Counted from the stretch's first letter, positions 18,632 through 29,835 are shown. The stretch: 64,000 nt of DNA from Lysobacter capsici (GCF_014779555.2 NZ_CP094357.1:1426001-1490000); one strand, 5' to 3'. Translations and numbers: made by a program. Notes: generated by a model from the letters alone, not told the origin.

Positions 18632-19027
18632 TCCGTGCGCGATAACCATGCCCACTTTGTAAAAGGGGGCGAGCGCCCGGCGCGGGTTCGAGGTTGGGTC
18701 AATAGCTCAGCGCGGGGATTCGCTTTTGCTTTCGGGGGAGTTGTGGAGCAAGAGCAAAAGCGAATCCCCCCTGCCCCCCCTTTTACAAAGGGGGGAACAG
18801 CCAAACCAGGAAGGGGAACGGGTAAGTCATGTCGCGCTGAGATGCGCGACATCGACTCGCTCTTCGTGCGCGCTACCCATGCCCACTTTGTAAAAGGGGG
18901 CGAGCGCCCGGCGCGGGCTCGAGGTTGGGTCGATAGCTCAGCGCGGGGGATTCGCTTTTGCTCTTGGTCGAGTTGCTGAGCAAAAAAAAGCGAATCCCCC
19001 CTGGCCCCCCTTTTACAAAGGGGGGAA
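18632..19027. repeat. two direct copies of a roughly 150-bp palindrome-bounded element
   Basis: Copy 1 covers about 18648-18795 and copy 2 about 18882-19026. Each begins CCACTTTGTAAAAGGGGGCG and ends with the inverse CCCCCCTTTTACAAAGG, so each is bounded by inverted arms. Inside there is a second inverted pair, GATTCGCTTTTGCT and AGCAAAAGCGAATC. The copies are near identical apart from small indels, and the linker before each (CGTGCGCG) is also similar. Nothing in the 507-bp gap looks coding. The layout is MITE- or REP-like. Confidence 0.75.
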
Positions 19028-19090
19028 TCGGTAGGTTGGGATAAGGAGATCTGGATGAGGTTGGAGGCGGGGCGTCGAGTCGCCCGAAAC

Positions 19091-19555
19091 TCAAGCCGCG
19101 CTACGCCGACAATAATCCAGCAACCGATAACTCAACTCGGCCTCGTTCGGCGCGCCGCGCAAACGTTCGCGAAAGGCCTCGTCGGCGAAGCGCTCGGCCA
19201 GTTCGGCCAGCAGTTGCAGATGCTGCTGCACGTGATGCTCGGGCACCGCCATCGCCAGCACCAGATCCACCGGCTGGCCGTCGGCCGCGCCGAAATCCAC
19301 CGGTTGCGCGAGCCGCAAAAAGGCCGCACGGCTGTGTTCGAACAGCGGCGTGCGGCCGTGTGGGATGGCCACGCCATGGCCGATCGCGGTACTGGCCAAG
19401 GTTTCGCGTTCCTGCAGGCCTTTGCTGAGCGCGGCGGTCATCCGTAGATGGCCTTCGCAAAGCAGATGGGCAGCGGTATCAAGCACTGCGTTGCGATCGC
19501 CGGGGTGTTCCAGGATGACAACGCGCTGTGCGCTCAACAATTCGTAAAGCGGCAT
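19091..19555 (-). CDS. ptsN: nitrogen regulatory PTS EIIA (EIIA-Ntr)
   Basis: A 154-residue EIIA of the fructose/nitrogen family. The phosphorylated His lies in GHGVAIPHGR (about residue 66), and the second conserved His region is AVPEHHVQQHLQLLAELA. It is the usual output of the regulatory PTS, acting by protein-protein contacts on kinases and transporters. It lies 52 bp after hpf in the rpoN-hpf-ptsN order found in most proteobacteria. Confidence 0.94.
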   Translation of the reverse strand: MPLYELLSAQRVVILEHPGDRNAVLDTAAHLLCEGHLRMTAALSKGLQERETLASTAIGHGVAIPHGRTPLFEHSRAAFLRLAQPVDFGAADGQPVDLVLAMAVPEHHVQQHLQLLAELAERFADEAFRERLRGAPNEAELSYRLLDYCRRSAA

Positions 19556-19607
19556 GGCGGTGTGCTTGAGTGGCTGGCGGAAAGCGGGCGCGGAAGGACG
19601 GGAGGGG

Positions 19608-19934
19608 TCAGCCGAATTCGCCGCTGCGGGCGAGGCTTTCGCCGCGATGATGATCGACCTGCTTGCTCTTGTGCTTCATCAATGCGCGGTCGAGCTTGTC
19701 GGCGAGCAGATCGATGGCGGCGTACATGTCGATGGTGGCGGCGTCGCAGTGCAGGGTGCGTCCGGCGATCAGGACGGTGGCTTCGGCTCGATGGTCGGGC
19801 TTGTCGAGGCTGAGCTGGATTCGCACGTCGAAGGGTTGGTCGTAGTGGCGTTGCAGACGGGCCAGCTTGGTTTCAACGTAATCACGCAGCGGAGCGGTGA
19901 CTTCAATCTGCTGGCCGTGGGTTTCGATACGCAT
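19608..19934 (-). CDS. hpf: ribosome hibernation promoting factor HPF (short form)
   Basis: A 108-residue HPF/RaiA-family protein that binds the 30S subunit and helps form inactive 100S ribosomes. It starts MRIETHGQQIEVT and contains the family IQLSLDKPDHRAEATVLIAG core and DMYAAIDLLADKLDRALMKHK helix. The length corresponds to the short form without a dimerisation domain. A good AGGAGG ribosome site lies about six bases before the ATG. The neighbour upstream is rpoN. Confidence 0.95.
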   Translation of the reverse strand: MRIETHGQQIEVTAPLRDYVETKLARLQRHYDQPFDVRIQLSLDKPDHRAEATVLIAGRTLHCDAATIDMYAAIDLLADKLDRALMKHKSKQVDHHRGESLARSGEFG

Positions 19935-20353
19935 CGGGGACCTCCTTCACGTCGCGGGTGAATGCAGAAACGTGTTCCGACCGGTCTTGCCGGACCGAAA
20001 CGGAACCGGGTGACGCCCTGGCCGCGAATAACCGACCAGGGAGTCCAGCATCGCATGCTGAGCCTGCGGCGCAAGAGGCCGGCGTAGCCCTTTGGTCTTA
20101 TCCCGGGCGGAAATGCTTGATCGGCCAAGCGTTTTCAAAGGATGTAAAAGTTTTGAAATGGCTCGACTCGGCAAGGTCGGGCGTTTGCGCGGGGCCGGTG
20201 AGATCGGGTGAGTCGGCGCTGCAGCCCTTGGCGGATAAAGATTGCGCAGTTTTCCGGGCGCGTGACCGCGGCCCGGCGCGGCGGGCGCGGGGCAGTGACG
20301 GGTCCGATGAGCCGATGTTACGGCCGTGCGAAACGGCCGCGCATGCCTCGGCT
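19935..20353. other. 419-bp gap between rpoN and hpf
   Basis: No convincing open frame. The region probably holds the hpf-ptsN promoter. I looked for a sigma-54 GG-N10-GC element reading toward hpf and found no good match. Confidence 0.4.
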
Positions 20354-21793
20354 TCAGGCCATGCGCACGCGATCTTGCGAGGACGGAATGCTCATCGCTT
20401 CGCGGTACTTGGCGACGGTGCGGCGCGCGACCGGCACGCCGGTGGCCTTCAAGGTTTCGGCCAGGCGCGCATCCGACAGCGGCTTGCGCGGATTTTCCGC
20501 TTCGATCAGGCGCCGGATCATCGCCTGGATCGCGGTGCTGGACGCTTCGCCGCCGGCGCCGGTGTCGATGCCCGAGGCGAAGAACGCGCGCAGCGGCATC
20601 GTGCCGCGCGGGGTGCGCGCGTACTTGCGCGCGATCGCGCGCGAGACCGTGGATTCGTGCAGGCCGACTTCGGTGGCGACTTCGCGCAAGGTCAGCGGTC
20701 GCAGCGCGCTGTCGCCGAATTCGAGGAACGCGGCTTGTTGCTTGAGCAGGCAGCGCGCCACTTTCAACAAGGTATCGCCGCGCGCTTCCAGACTCTTGAG
20801 CAGCCAGCGCGCCTCCTGCAGATGGCCGCGCAGATAACTCGCGTCGGACGCGCTGGCGTGGCGGATCATGCCTTCGTAGCCGCGATGGATCGAAATACGC
20901 GGACGCATCGATTCCGACAACGCGACCCGCCACAGGCCTTGCTGACGCCAGATCACCACGTCGGGCGTGACGTAGGTGTCGGTGGAAATCGCGCCCATCT
21001 GCGCGCCCGGACGCGGGTCGAGTGAGCGCAGCAATTGCACCGCGGTGTCGACCTGGGCGGTGTCGAGCTTGAGTTCGTTGGCCAACCCGGCCACGCCGAC
21101 GCGCGGCAGGCGTTCGAGCGGGCCGCTGGCGATCTGCGCGGCCAGCGCCTTGCCCGGGGTGTCGTCGGGCAAGGTGCCCAGTTGCAGGTTGAGGCATTCG
21201 CCGAGCGAACGCGCGGCCACGCCGACCGGATCGAAGCGCTGCACCTGATGCAGCACGGTGGCCACTTCGTCTTCGCCGACGGTGAGTTCCGGCGCGAGCG
21301 AGGCGGCGATCGCGTCCAACGGTTCGCGCAGGTAACCGTCGTCGTCGATCGCCTCGATCAGGGCCACGCCGATGCTGCGGTCGCGCTGCGACAGCGGGCT
21401 CAGGTGCAATTGCCACAACAGGTGATCGAGCAGGGTCTCGGCATCGGCGACCTGTTCGGCCGCGGGCGAGTCTTCGTCGTGGTCGGAGGGGCCGACCCGT
21501 TCGTACCAGGTCTCGCCGTCGTCCATGGTCCACTCGGGCTCGGCGACCGGCGCTTCGGTGCTGCTGCCGGCCTCGCTGCCGCCGCCTTCCTCGCCGCTGG
21601 GCACGACCACGCGCGGCTCGTCCTCGGCCGCGGACGGTTCGGTCCAGTCGAGCAGCGGATTGCTTTCGACGGCGGTCGCGAGCTCGGCTTCCAGTTCCAC
21701 CGCCGACAACTGCAGCAGGCGAATCGCCTGACGCAATTGCGGCGTCATCACCAGCTGTTGTCCGAGTGAGGCTTGGAGGCGGGGCTTCATCAT
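20354..21793 (-). CDS. rpoN: RNA polymerase sigma-54 factor
   Basis: A 479-residue sigma-54. The Gln-rich activator-interaction region I is at the N-terminus (LGQQLVMTPQLRQAIRLLQLS), followed by an acidic region II (about 55-110), the core-binding and DNA-binding region, and the RpoN box ARRTVAKYRE near residue 460 that reads the -24 element. The start at ATG 21793 (MMKPRLQ) is chosen because the family begins there; the next codon is also ATG. It lies 88 bp after lptB, as in most gammaproteobacteria. Confidence 0.95.
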   Translation of the reverse strand: MMKPRLQASLGQQLVMTPQLRQAIRLLQLSAVELEAELATAVESNPLLDWTEPSAAEDEPRVVVPSGEEGGGSEAGSSTEAPVAEPEWTMDDGETWYERVGPSDHDEDSPAAEQVADAETLLDHLLWQLHLSPLSQRDRSIGVALIEAIDDDGYLREPLDAIAASLAPELTVGEDEVATVLHQVQRFDPVGVAARSLGECLNLQLGTLPDDTPGKALAAQIASGPLERLPRVGVAGLANELKLDTAQVDTAVQLLRSLDPRPGAQMGAISTDTYVTPDVVIWRQQGLWRVALSESMRPRISIHRGYEGMIRHASASDASYLRGHLQEARWLLKSLEARGDTLLKVARCLLKQQAAFLEFGDSALRPLTLREVATEVGLHESTVSRAIARKYARTPRGTMPLRAFFASGIDTGAGGEASSTAIQAMIRRLIEAENPRKPLSDARLAETLKATGVPVARRTVAKYREAMSIPSSQDRVRMA

Positions 21794-21881
21794 CGATTGC
21801 AGACGCGACCTGAATAGGCGACCTGAGACGGCGGCCGAGTCGCGCGTCGCGGGCGTCGTTACGCGCCCGGCAACCCACAGG

Positions 21882-22600
<719 letters not shown>

Positions 22601-22601
<1 letters not shown>

Positions 22602-23128
22602 CAGCCGCCTCCCTTGGCCGGCGCGGCGGTCTTGCTCTTGGGCTGCAGGCGCATGTTGACGCGGCCGCCGGTGCCGCCGCTCTCGATCTGGCCGGTCTTG
22701 GAGTTGTAGACGATGCGTTCGCTCTTGATCGTGTCGCCGGCTTTGTCGACGAAGGCGTTGCCGGTCAGGATGATGATTTCCTTCGGCATGTCGTAGTCGA
22801 CCTTGTTGGCGCGGCCGGCGAACGGCGAGCCGTCGTCGAGTTGTTGCTTGATGGTGACCTGCGAGCCGGTCATGGTCACGTAGGTGACCTCGCCGTTGCT
22901 GCGCTTGAGGTCGGCCTTGGCGGCGTTGATGACCAGGGTGCCCTGGACGATCTTGACGTTGCCGGTCATCACGCACGGCGCGGTGTCGTTGCTGACCGAG
23001 CAGTTGCTGCTGTCGGCGTCGATGTCGGTGGGCTGATTGCGATCCGAGGAGCGCGCGAGCACGGCCGCCGGCGCCAGTGCAACGGCGACCAGGCACAGCG
23101 CGAGCAAATTAGCGAGCTTTCGCTTCAT
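22601..23128 (-). CDS. lptA: LPS transport periplasmic protein LptA
   Basis: A 175-residue periplasmic protein that forms the LPS bridge between inner and outer membranes. A signal peptide (about residues 1-25, ending VLA) precedes the beta-jellyroll with the family elements [23 protein letters not shown] and [18 protein letters not shown]. It ends in a Lys/Ala/Gly tail. It overlaps the end of lptC by 20 bases and the lptB start by one base, so the three are translationally linked. Confidence 0.94.
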
Positions 23129-23672
23129 AGCGGACCTTGACGTTGGGAATGATGACGTTCTTGGTTTCGAGATCGGCCTGCAATCCCGAGCCGTTCATTG
23201 TAATACCGGGCTGTATCATCTTGACCGGAACGGCCGAAGTGGCCTTGTTCGCGTCGGGGAACACGTTCAGTTCCTCGCTGGTGATGTTGATCGGCTTGCC
23301 TTCGGCGTTGGTGCTGTCGGCATGGACCTGGCCGCGCAGGCGCACCTCGTCGGCCTCGGCGCTGACCCAGCCGCGCTGCGATTTCACTTCCCACGGGCCG
23401 CCGTTGGCGCCGGGCTTGGCCGGGATCAGGAACACCGGGGTGGTGATGTCCATGGTCTTGACGTTGGGGTCGCGGGTCAGCTTGGGCGCGCGCAGGGTGA
23501 ACGATTCCTTGCCCTGCTTGTCGAGCACGACCGCTTCGAAGTCGTTGAGCACGTAATCCGGACGCGTGCTGGTCGGGCCGGAGACCGGCTTTTCGCGCTG
23601 CGACCACAGCGCCCAGCCGCTGAGCGCGGCGGCGGCGAGCAGGATCAGGGTGAGCATGCCGCGCCAGCTCAT
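23109..23672 (-). CDS. lptC: LPS export protein LptC
   Basis: A 187-residue bitopic protein with one N-terminal membrane helix (LTLILLAAAALSGWALW) and a periplasmic jellyroll that passes LPS to LptA. Family segments PDYVLNDFEAVVLDKQG and SEELNVFPDANKA are visible. The start at ATG 23672 overlaps the kdsC stop (ATGA), which decides it over longer open-frame options. Confidence 0.93.
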   Translation of the reverse strand: MSWRGMLTLILLAAAALSGWALWSQREKPVSGPTSTRPDYVLNDFEAVVLDKQGKESFTLRAPKLTRDPNVKTMDITTPVFLIPAKPGANGGPWEVKSQRGWVSAEADEVRLRGQVHADSTNAEGKPINITSEELNVFPDANKATSAVPVKMIQPGITMNGSGLQADLETKNVIIPNVKVRYEAKAR

Positions 23673-24217
23673 CCCAGCGCTCCGGCCAGGGCGTCTTCGG
23701 CGTGGCCTTGCGCGGCCAGCAGCAGATCGCACAGTTCGCGCGCCGCGCCTTCGCCGCCGCGCGCCACCGTGCGCCAGTGCACCCGCTCGCGCACCCACGG
23801 GTGCGCGTTGGCCGGCGCGACCGCCAGGCCGACGTGCGGCAGGATCCGCAGGTCGGCGAGGTCGTCGCCCATGAAGGCGACCTGTTCCAGGGTGAGCCCC
23901 AGACTTTCGGCGATCAGCTTGACGCAGACCAGCTTGTCCTTGACCTCGCCGTGCGAGGTCGCGCCGAGTTCGGCGGCGCGGTGGGCGGCGATGGTGCCGC
24001 CGCGCGCGGTCACGAAATGCACGGCGATGCCGACCTTGCGCAGCAGCGCCAGGCCCTGGCCGTCCTGGACATGGAAGCTCTTGTACTCGCGCCCGGTGCT
24101 GTCGAAGGTCAGCCGCCCGTCGGTCAAGGTGCCGTCGACGTCGAAGCAGGCCAGCCGGATGCGCGCGGCGCGTTCGCGGATGGCGGCGGGGTAGTCGTTT
24201 AGGTGGCTGTAGGGCAC
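23669..24217 (-). CDS. kdsC: 3-deoxy-D-manno-octulosonate 8-phosphate phosphatase
   Basis: A 182-residue HAD-family phosphatase that releases Kdo from Kdo-8-phosphate. Motif I is CFDVDGTLTDGRL (about residue 28), motif II is VTARGG and motif III lies in VAFMGDDLADL. It sits between kdsD and lptC, the standard arrangement of Kdo synthesis next to LPS export. It overlaps lptC by four bases. Confidence 0.95.
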   Translation of the reverse strand: MPYSHLNDYPAAIRERAARIRLACFDVDGTLTDGRLTFDSTGREYKSFHVQDGQGLALLRKVGIAVHFVTARGGTIAAHRAAELGATSHGEVKDKLVCVKLIAESLGLTLEQVAFMGDDLADLRILPHVGLAVAPANAHPWVRERVHWRTVARGGEGAARELCDLLLAAQGHAEDALAGALG

Positions 24218-24218
24218 T

Positions 24219-24328
24219 GGGTTCGGGAATAGGGAATGGGGAATTGGGAATCGGAAAGCGTTTGCCCGGCGAGCGGAGAGATCGCGAGGAACCGCTTTCC
24301 GATTCCCAATTCCCGATTCCCCAATCCC
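24219..24328. repeat. GATTCCC/GGGAAT palindromic repeat
   Basis: The left half is a run of GGGAATAGGGAATGGGGAATTG-type units ending at CGGAAAGCG. The right half (CGCTTTCCGATTCCCAATTCCC onward) is its imperfect reverse complement. It sits between kdsD and kdsC. Related copies lie before murA and after the FAD oxidoreductase gene. Confidence 0.7.
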
Positions 24329-24333
24329 GGCCG

Positions 24334-25347
24334 TTAAACCACTCTGGCCCGCAACAAGTCGTGAATGTTCAGGGCACCGACCACGCGGCGTTCAGTGTCC
24401 ACGACCAGCAGGCCGCTGATCTTGTGCGTTTCCATGAGCTGCGCGGCTTCCACCGCGAGCGCGTCGGCGCCGATGGTCTTGGGCGAGCGGGTCATGACCT
24501 CTTTGATCTGGGTCGAGCGCAGGTCCACGCCGGGGTCGTCGAGGGTGCGGCGCAAGTCGCCGTCGGTGTACAGGCCGATCAGGCGCCGCGCGTCGTCGAC
24601 CACCGCGGTCATGCCCAGGCGCTTGCGGCTCATCTCGACCAGGGCTTCGCTGACGCTGGCGTCGGCGCCGACCGTGGGCACCTCGTCGCCGGCATGCATG
24701 ATGTCGGTGATGTGCAGCAGCAGGCGCCGGCCGAGCGCGCCGGCCGGGTGCGAACGGGCGAAGTCGTCGGCGGTGAAGCCGCGCGCCTCGAGCAGCGCGA
24801 CCGCGATCGCGTCGCCCATCGCCAGCGAGGCGGTGGTGCTGGAGGTCGGCGCCAGCGCCAGCGGGCAGGCCTCGGCCGGCACGCTGACGTCGAGGTGGAC
24901 GTCGGATTCGCGGGCCAGGGTCGATTGCGGCCGTCCGGTCATGCCGATCACCGCATTGCCCTGGCGCTTGAGCACCGGCAGCAGCATCAGCACTTCGTCG
25001 CTTTCGCCCGAGTAGGACAGGGCCAGGACCACGTCGGTGTCGGTGATCATGCCCAGGTCGCCGTGGCCGGCCTCGCCCGGGTGAACGTAGAACGAGGGCG
25101 TGCCGGTCGAGGCCAGGGTCGCGGCGATCTTGCGCGCGATGTGGCCCGACTTGCCCATTCCGGTGCAGACCACGCGGCCCTGGGCGCGCAGAATCAGCTT
25201 GCAGGCGGCGGTGAAGTCGCCGTCGATACGCGCGGCGACCGCGGCCAGGGCCTGCCCCTCGATCTCGAACACGCGCCGGCCGCTGGTGGCCAGGCCGGCC
25301 TCGGTGGCGCCGCTGGGATCGAGCAGGGACGGTGCGGGACTGATCAT
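24334..25347 (-). CDS. kdsD: D-arabinose-5-phosphate isomerase
   Basis: A 337-residue isomerase that converts ribulose-5-phosphate to arabinose-5-phosphate, the first step toward Kdo. The N-terminal SIS domain shows GMGKSGHIARKIAATLASTGTP (about residue 60) and PAEACPLALAPTSSTTASLAMGD; two CBS domains follow (about 205-330). ATG 25347 (MISPAPS) is used; another ATG nine codons upstream (25374) is equally possible because neither has a clear ribosome site. It is followed by kdsC after a repeat. Confidence 0.93.
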   Translation of the reverse strand: MISPAPSLLDPSGATEAGLATSGRRVFEIEGQALAAVAARIDGDFTAACKLILRAQGRVVCTGMGKSGHIARKIAATLASTGTPSFYVHPGEAGHGDLGMITDTDVVLALSYSGESDEVLMLLPVLKRQGNAVIGMTGRPQSTLARESDVHLDVSVPAEACPLALAPTSSTTASLAMGDAIAVALLEARGFTADDFARSHPAGALGRRLLLHITDIMHAGDEVPTVGADASVSEALVEMSRKRLGMTAVVDDARRLIGLYTDGDLRRTLDDPGVDLRSTQIKEVMTRSPKTIGADALAVEAAQLMETHKISGLLVVDTERRVVGALNIHDLLRARVV

Positions 25348-25582
25348 AGAAATCGCCGTTTCGAAGGTCGCCATTTCGGACCGGAGGGCTTTCCGCTAGG
25401 CTAATCCGTCAATTCTAAGCGGTTCGCCCGTCCAGCGCCGTGCCCCGCGGCAGATCCGCGCCGGACCGGGGCATCGCCCATTCAGCCGGCTTCCGTCCCG
25501 TCCAGCGCGTCTGGGCCGGCCCGGTCGCCGCTCCGTCCACCGTCCGGCCCCGCCGGTCCGTCAGTTCAAAGGCTCCCGATAC

Positions 25583-25807
25583 GTGAACGCCGAAACCATC
25601 CGCACCCTGATCGAAAACGGCCTGCCTGGCGCGCAAGCGCGGGTCCAGGGCGACGACGGCGTCCATTTCGAGGCCACGGTCGTGGCCGAAGCCTTCCGCG
25701 GCAAGCTGCCGCTGGCGCGCCACCGCCTGGTCTACGCGACCCTGGGCGAGCGCATGGGCGGCGAGATCCATGCCTTGGCGTTGAAGACGTTGACGCCGGA
25801 AGAAGCC

Positions 25808-25822
<15 letters not shown>
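25583..25822 (+). CDS. ibaG: BolA-family protein, IbaG type
   Basis: A 79-residue BolA/IbaG protein starting at GTG 25583 (VNAETIRTLIENGLPGA). The class II KH-like fold is suggested by GVHFEATVVAEAFRGKLPLARHRLVYATLGERMGGEIHALALKT, with the conserved His before R-x-VY. IbaG partners monothiol glutaredoxin in iron-sulfur traffic. It lies just upstream of murA in the same direction, as in many gammaproteobacteria. Its last codons run into a palindromic repeat (the final GNRE comes from the repeat), so the C-terminus has been extended by it. Confidence 0.92.
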
Positions 25823-27199
<1,377 letters not shown>

Positions 27200-27308
27200 T
27201 ACCTCGCATGGCGTGCGGCGAATGGATCGCGGCGCGTGGATCGCGGGGAGAGTGGGTTGCGGCGCGTGGGTTGATGCGGCTCGTTAACGACACCTAGTGC
27301 GTAGCATT

Positions 27309-27433
27309 CCCTCTCCCGCTTGCGGGAGAGGGCCAGGGTGAGGGCGCTTCTGCTCTTTGTTCAAACAGCAACGGCATTCGCGTCTGCGGCGCTTATTCCC
27401 TCACCCCAACCCTCTCCCGCAAGCGGGAGAGGG
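27309..27433. repeat. pair of CCCTCTCCCGC palindromic (REP-type) elements, inverted
   Basis: The first element (27309-27343) is CCCTCTCCCGC-TT-GCGGGAGAGGG followed by a GGGTGAGGG tail. The second (27398-27433) is in opposite orientation, with a CCTCACCCC lead. Together they form a head-to-head pair. The DNA from 27200 to 27308 has short GCGCGTGGAT-type direct repeats and no gene. Confidence 0.75.
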
Positions 27434-27493
27434 AGCCTGTTGCTCGCTTGCTCGGGCGAACGCTTGAGGCGGTCGGACTGGTGTCTGCAGCAA

Positions 27494-27523
27494 CAAAAAA
27501 GCCCCGCGATCGCGGGGCTTTTT
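27494..27523. terminator. bidirectional intrinsic terminator
   Basis: AAAAAGCCCCGCG and its exact reverse complement form an uninterrupted stem with A and T runs at both ends. It lies between convergent murA and the DUF3108 operon and can serve both. Confidence 0.88.
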
Positions 27524-27564
27524 GTTGCTCGCATGCATCGGTTACTCGCCGCGACAAGCGCCGA

Positions 27565-28272
27565 TCAACGCACCGCCTGCACCCGCAGATCGATCGCATC
27601 GCTGCCGTTCTCGCGCTGCAGAATGCGCGCCGGCACCGGCATGCCCGGCACGACCCAGGCGATGGTTTCCTTGTCGCCGTTCTTGCTCGAGACCTTGGTC
27701 GCCTGCTGCGACTTGCCGCCGACCGTGATCGCTTCCTTGCCGACCACCGTGTAGCTCAGTTGCTTGACCCGGCCGTCCTCGACCATGCGGTAGCTCATCG
27801 GCTTGCCGGCGTTGGCGTCGCGGACCAGGGCCAGGTTGACCAGCAACGCGTCGAGGTCGCCGCTCTGCAATTTGATCGGGCCGGCGCGCTCGGGCTTGAT
27901 GTCGCCGGTCCAGGTGGCGACGCTGCGCGACCAGTCGTAGGCGGCGTTGACCGACTTCTTCTTGGTCAGCACCTTGCTCGAATCGCTGCCGCTGACCGGG
28001 CGCAACTGGCCGTTGCTGTCCTCGAACACGGTCGACTGCTGCAGATCGGCCAGCGGGCTGGTGATCGACAGGCTGTACTTCCAGCGGTTGCCCTCGGCGG
28101 CGACGGTCATGCGGCCGTTGCCCTGCATGCCCATGTAGCTGGCCGAGTAGTCGGCGCTGAACGGCTTGACCGCGAGCGCGGGCGCGCTGACGACGGCCAG
28201 GGCCGCGGCGAGCACGGCCAGGCCGGTCTTGAAGGTGCGGACCGTTACGGTGCGGTCGGTGGTGTGGCTCAT
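27565..28272 (-). CDS. DUF3108 periplasmic protein, second copy
   Basis: A 235-residue exported protein with a signal peptide ending APALA, then the DUF3108 pattern: PFSADYSASYMGMQ, KYSLSITSPLA, SVNAAYDWS, LDALLVNLALVRD and VPARILQRENG. Function of the family is unknown; it is predicted to be a periplasmic beta-rich protein. Its ATG overlaps the stop of the upstream paralogue (ATGA at 28269-28272), giving two coupled copies. The two share many segments (QQSTLF/QQSTVFED, TGDIK, VPxPVRILQRE), so they arose by duplication. Confidence 0.82.
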   Translation of the reverse strand: MSHTTDRTVTVRTFKTGLAVLAAALAVVSAPALAVKPFSADYSASYMGMQGNGRMTVAAEGNRWKYSLSITSPLADLQQSTVFEDSNGQLRPVSGSDSSKVLTKKKSVNAAYDWSRSVATWTGDIKPERAGPIKLQSGDLDALLVNLALVRDANAGKPMSYRMVEDGRVKQLSYTVVGKEAITVGGKSQQATKVSSKNGDKETIAWVVPGMPVPARILQRENGSDAIDLRVQAVR

Positions 28273-28988
28273 GATCCGTTGACTCCTTTGTATTCGACCA
28301 GGCGCAAATCGTAGGTGTCCTGGCCATCTTCGCGCTGCAGGATGCGCACGGGGGTGGGAACGCCGTCGACCACCCAAATGGATGTTTCCTCGTTGCCGCT
28401 CTGCACGCGGTTGACGCGCATCGCGTTGAAGCTCATATCGTCGACCTTGACGCCTTCCAGGTCCTGGCTCACCAGGTATTGATGGGGGCGCAGGCGGCCG
28501 GAATCCACAAACCGGTAATTCAGGGTCTTGCCGGGCTGGGCGTCGCGGACCACCGCCAAGTTGATCAGCAGCCCGCTCATGTCGCCGTCCTGCAGCGCGA
28601 TCGGCTTGCGCCGGTGCTCCTTGATGTCGCCGGTCCATTGCGCGGCATGCTGGGCCCAGTCGTAGGTGCCGGTGATGATCCGCTTGGAGAACAACACCTT
28701 GCGCACCATGGTCTGGCTCAACGGCCGGTAGGTCTCACCGACCAGGTCGAACAGCGTGCTCTGCTGCGCGGCCGCGCCGGTCAGGCCCATCATGCCGTGC
28801 TCGGCGCGGATGTCGAGGTCGATGCGCCAGTGGCCGCCCTCGGGCTTGACCTGCATGGTCGCGTCGCCGAGCGCCTTGCCGCCGTTGAAGACCTGGTAAT
28901 TGGCCACGAACGGCTCCAGCGCGAACGCGCTGCCGGGGAGGGCCGCGCCGGTCAGCGTGGCCAGGATCAGGGGCAGGAGGGACTTCAT
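28269..28988 (-). CDS. DUF3108 periplasmic protein, first copy
   Basis: A 239-residue paralogue of the next gene. Signal peptide MKSLLPLILATLTGAALPGSAFA, then PFVANYQVFNGGKALGDATM, GTYDWAQHAAQWTGDIK, LLINLAVVRD and TPVRILQREDGQDTYDLRLVEY. ATG 28988 gives a clean signal peptide; the frame is open a further ten codons. The gene follows purN with a 91-bp gap in the same direction, so it may be cotranscribed with it. Confidence 0.83.
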   Translation of the reverse strand: MKSLLPLILATLTGAALPGSAFALEPFVANYQVFNGGKALGDATMQVKPEGGHWRIDLDIRAEHGMMGLTGAAAQQSTLFDLVGETYRPLSQTMVRKVLFSKRIITGTYDWAQHAAQWTGDIKEHRRKPIALQDGDMSGLLINLAVVRDAQPGKTLNYRFVDSGRLRPHQYLVSQDLEGVKVDDMSFNAMRVNRVQSGNEETSIWVVDGVPTPVRILQREDGQDTYDLRLVEYKGVNGS

Positions 28989-29079
28989 GACGACGCGGGC
29001 GAGTCCTGGGGCGCGCACAGGCGCAGGGATTAGGAATGCGTTGTGGAACCCGACGTATTCGGCGCACGGGCCGCGGCGT

Positions 29080-29763
29080 TCAGGCCGCGATGCCGGTCGC
29101 CGGATGGGTCAATCGGCCGGCGAAATCTAAACGCAGCGGCGTAAATAGCGGATGACCGTCGAGGGCCACGGTTGCGCCGTGTTCAGCCAGGCGGCCATCG
29201 ACGGCCAGTCTCATCACCGCCAGCAACAACGGGTGCTCCACATCGAGTACGCGCGCGGCCAGGGATTCGGGTGTATCTCCGGCATCGATCGCGACCACGG
29301 CGTGTGCGATCACGCCACCGGCGTCGAGCTCGGGGATCACGAAATGCACGCTTGCGCCGTGTTCGCGTTCGCCCTCCTCGATCGCCCGCGCATGGGTGTG
29401 CAGGCCGCGGAACTTGGGCAGCAGCGAGGGATGGATGTTGATCGTGCGGCCGCGGAAGCGGTCGACGAAGGCGCTGCCGAGGATGCGCAGGTAGCCGGCG
29501 CACAAGATCCAGTCCGGACGCACGGCCGCGACCGCTTGCGCGAGATCGGCGTCGAAGGCCTCGCGGCTTGGGTAATTCTTGGGGCTGGCCGACCAGCGCA
29601 GCGGCTGCGCGACGCGTTGCAGCGCGGCCGCGGCGGGTTTGTCGGAGAACACGCCGACCACCTCGGCCGTCAGGGTGCCGGCGGCGATGGCGTCGAGCAC
29701 GGCCTGCAGGTTGCTGCCGCGGCCCGATGCGAGGACGGCGATGCGGGGGAGCGGCTGGGGCAT
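29080..29763 (-). CDS. purN: phosphoribosylglycinamide formyltransferase
   Basis: A 227-residue GAR transformylase that uses 10-formyl-THF in purine synthesis. The N-terminus IAVLASGRGSNLQAVLDAI binds phosphate, and the catalytic region INIHPSLLPKFRGLHTHARAIEEGE carries Asn and His, with the partner Asp in HFVIPELDAGGVIAHAVV. The C-terminus is slightly extended. purM, which often precedes purN, is 18 kb away at 47656, so the pair is split here. Confidence 0.95.
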   Translation of the reverse strand: MPQPLPRIAVLASGRGSNLQAVLDAIAAGTLTAEVVGVFSDKPAAAALQRVAQPLRWSASPKNYPSREAFDADLAQAVAAVRPDWILCAGYLRILGSAFVDRFRGRTINIHPSLLPKFRGLHTHARAIEEGEREHGASVHFVIPELDAGGVIAHAVVAIDAGDTPESLAARVLDVEHPLLLAVMRLAVDGRLAEHGATVALDGHPLFTPLRLDFAGRLTHPATGIAA

Positions 29764-29835
29764 GCGGGCCGGGCGATGGGGCGGGGCTGCATTTTAGGCG
29801 ATATGGGCGGTGCCGATGGCGGCCCTCGCGCCGGC

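Noticed and set aside
19935-20353. Sigma-54 promoter driving hpf-ptsN
   Set aside because: The nearest GG...GC pair on the minus strand has an 8-bp rather than the required 10-bp spacing.
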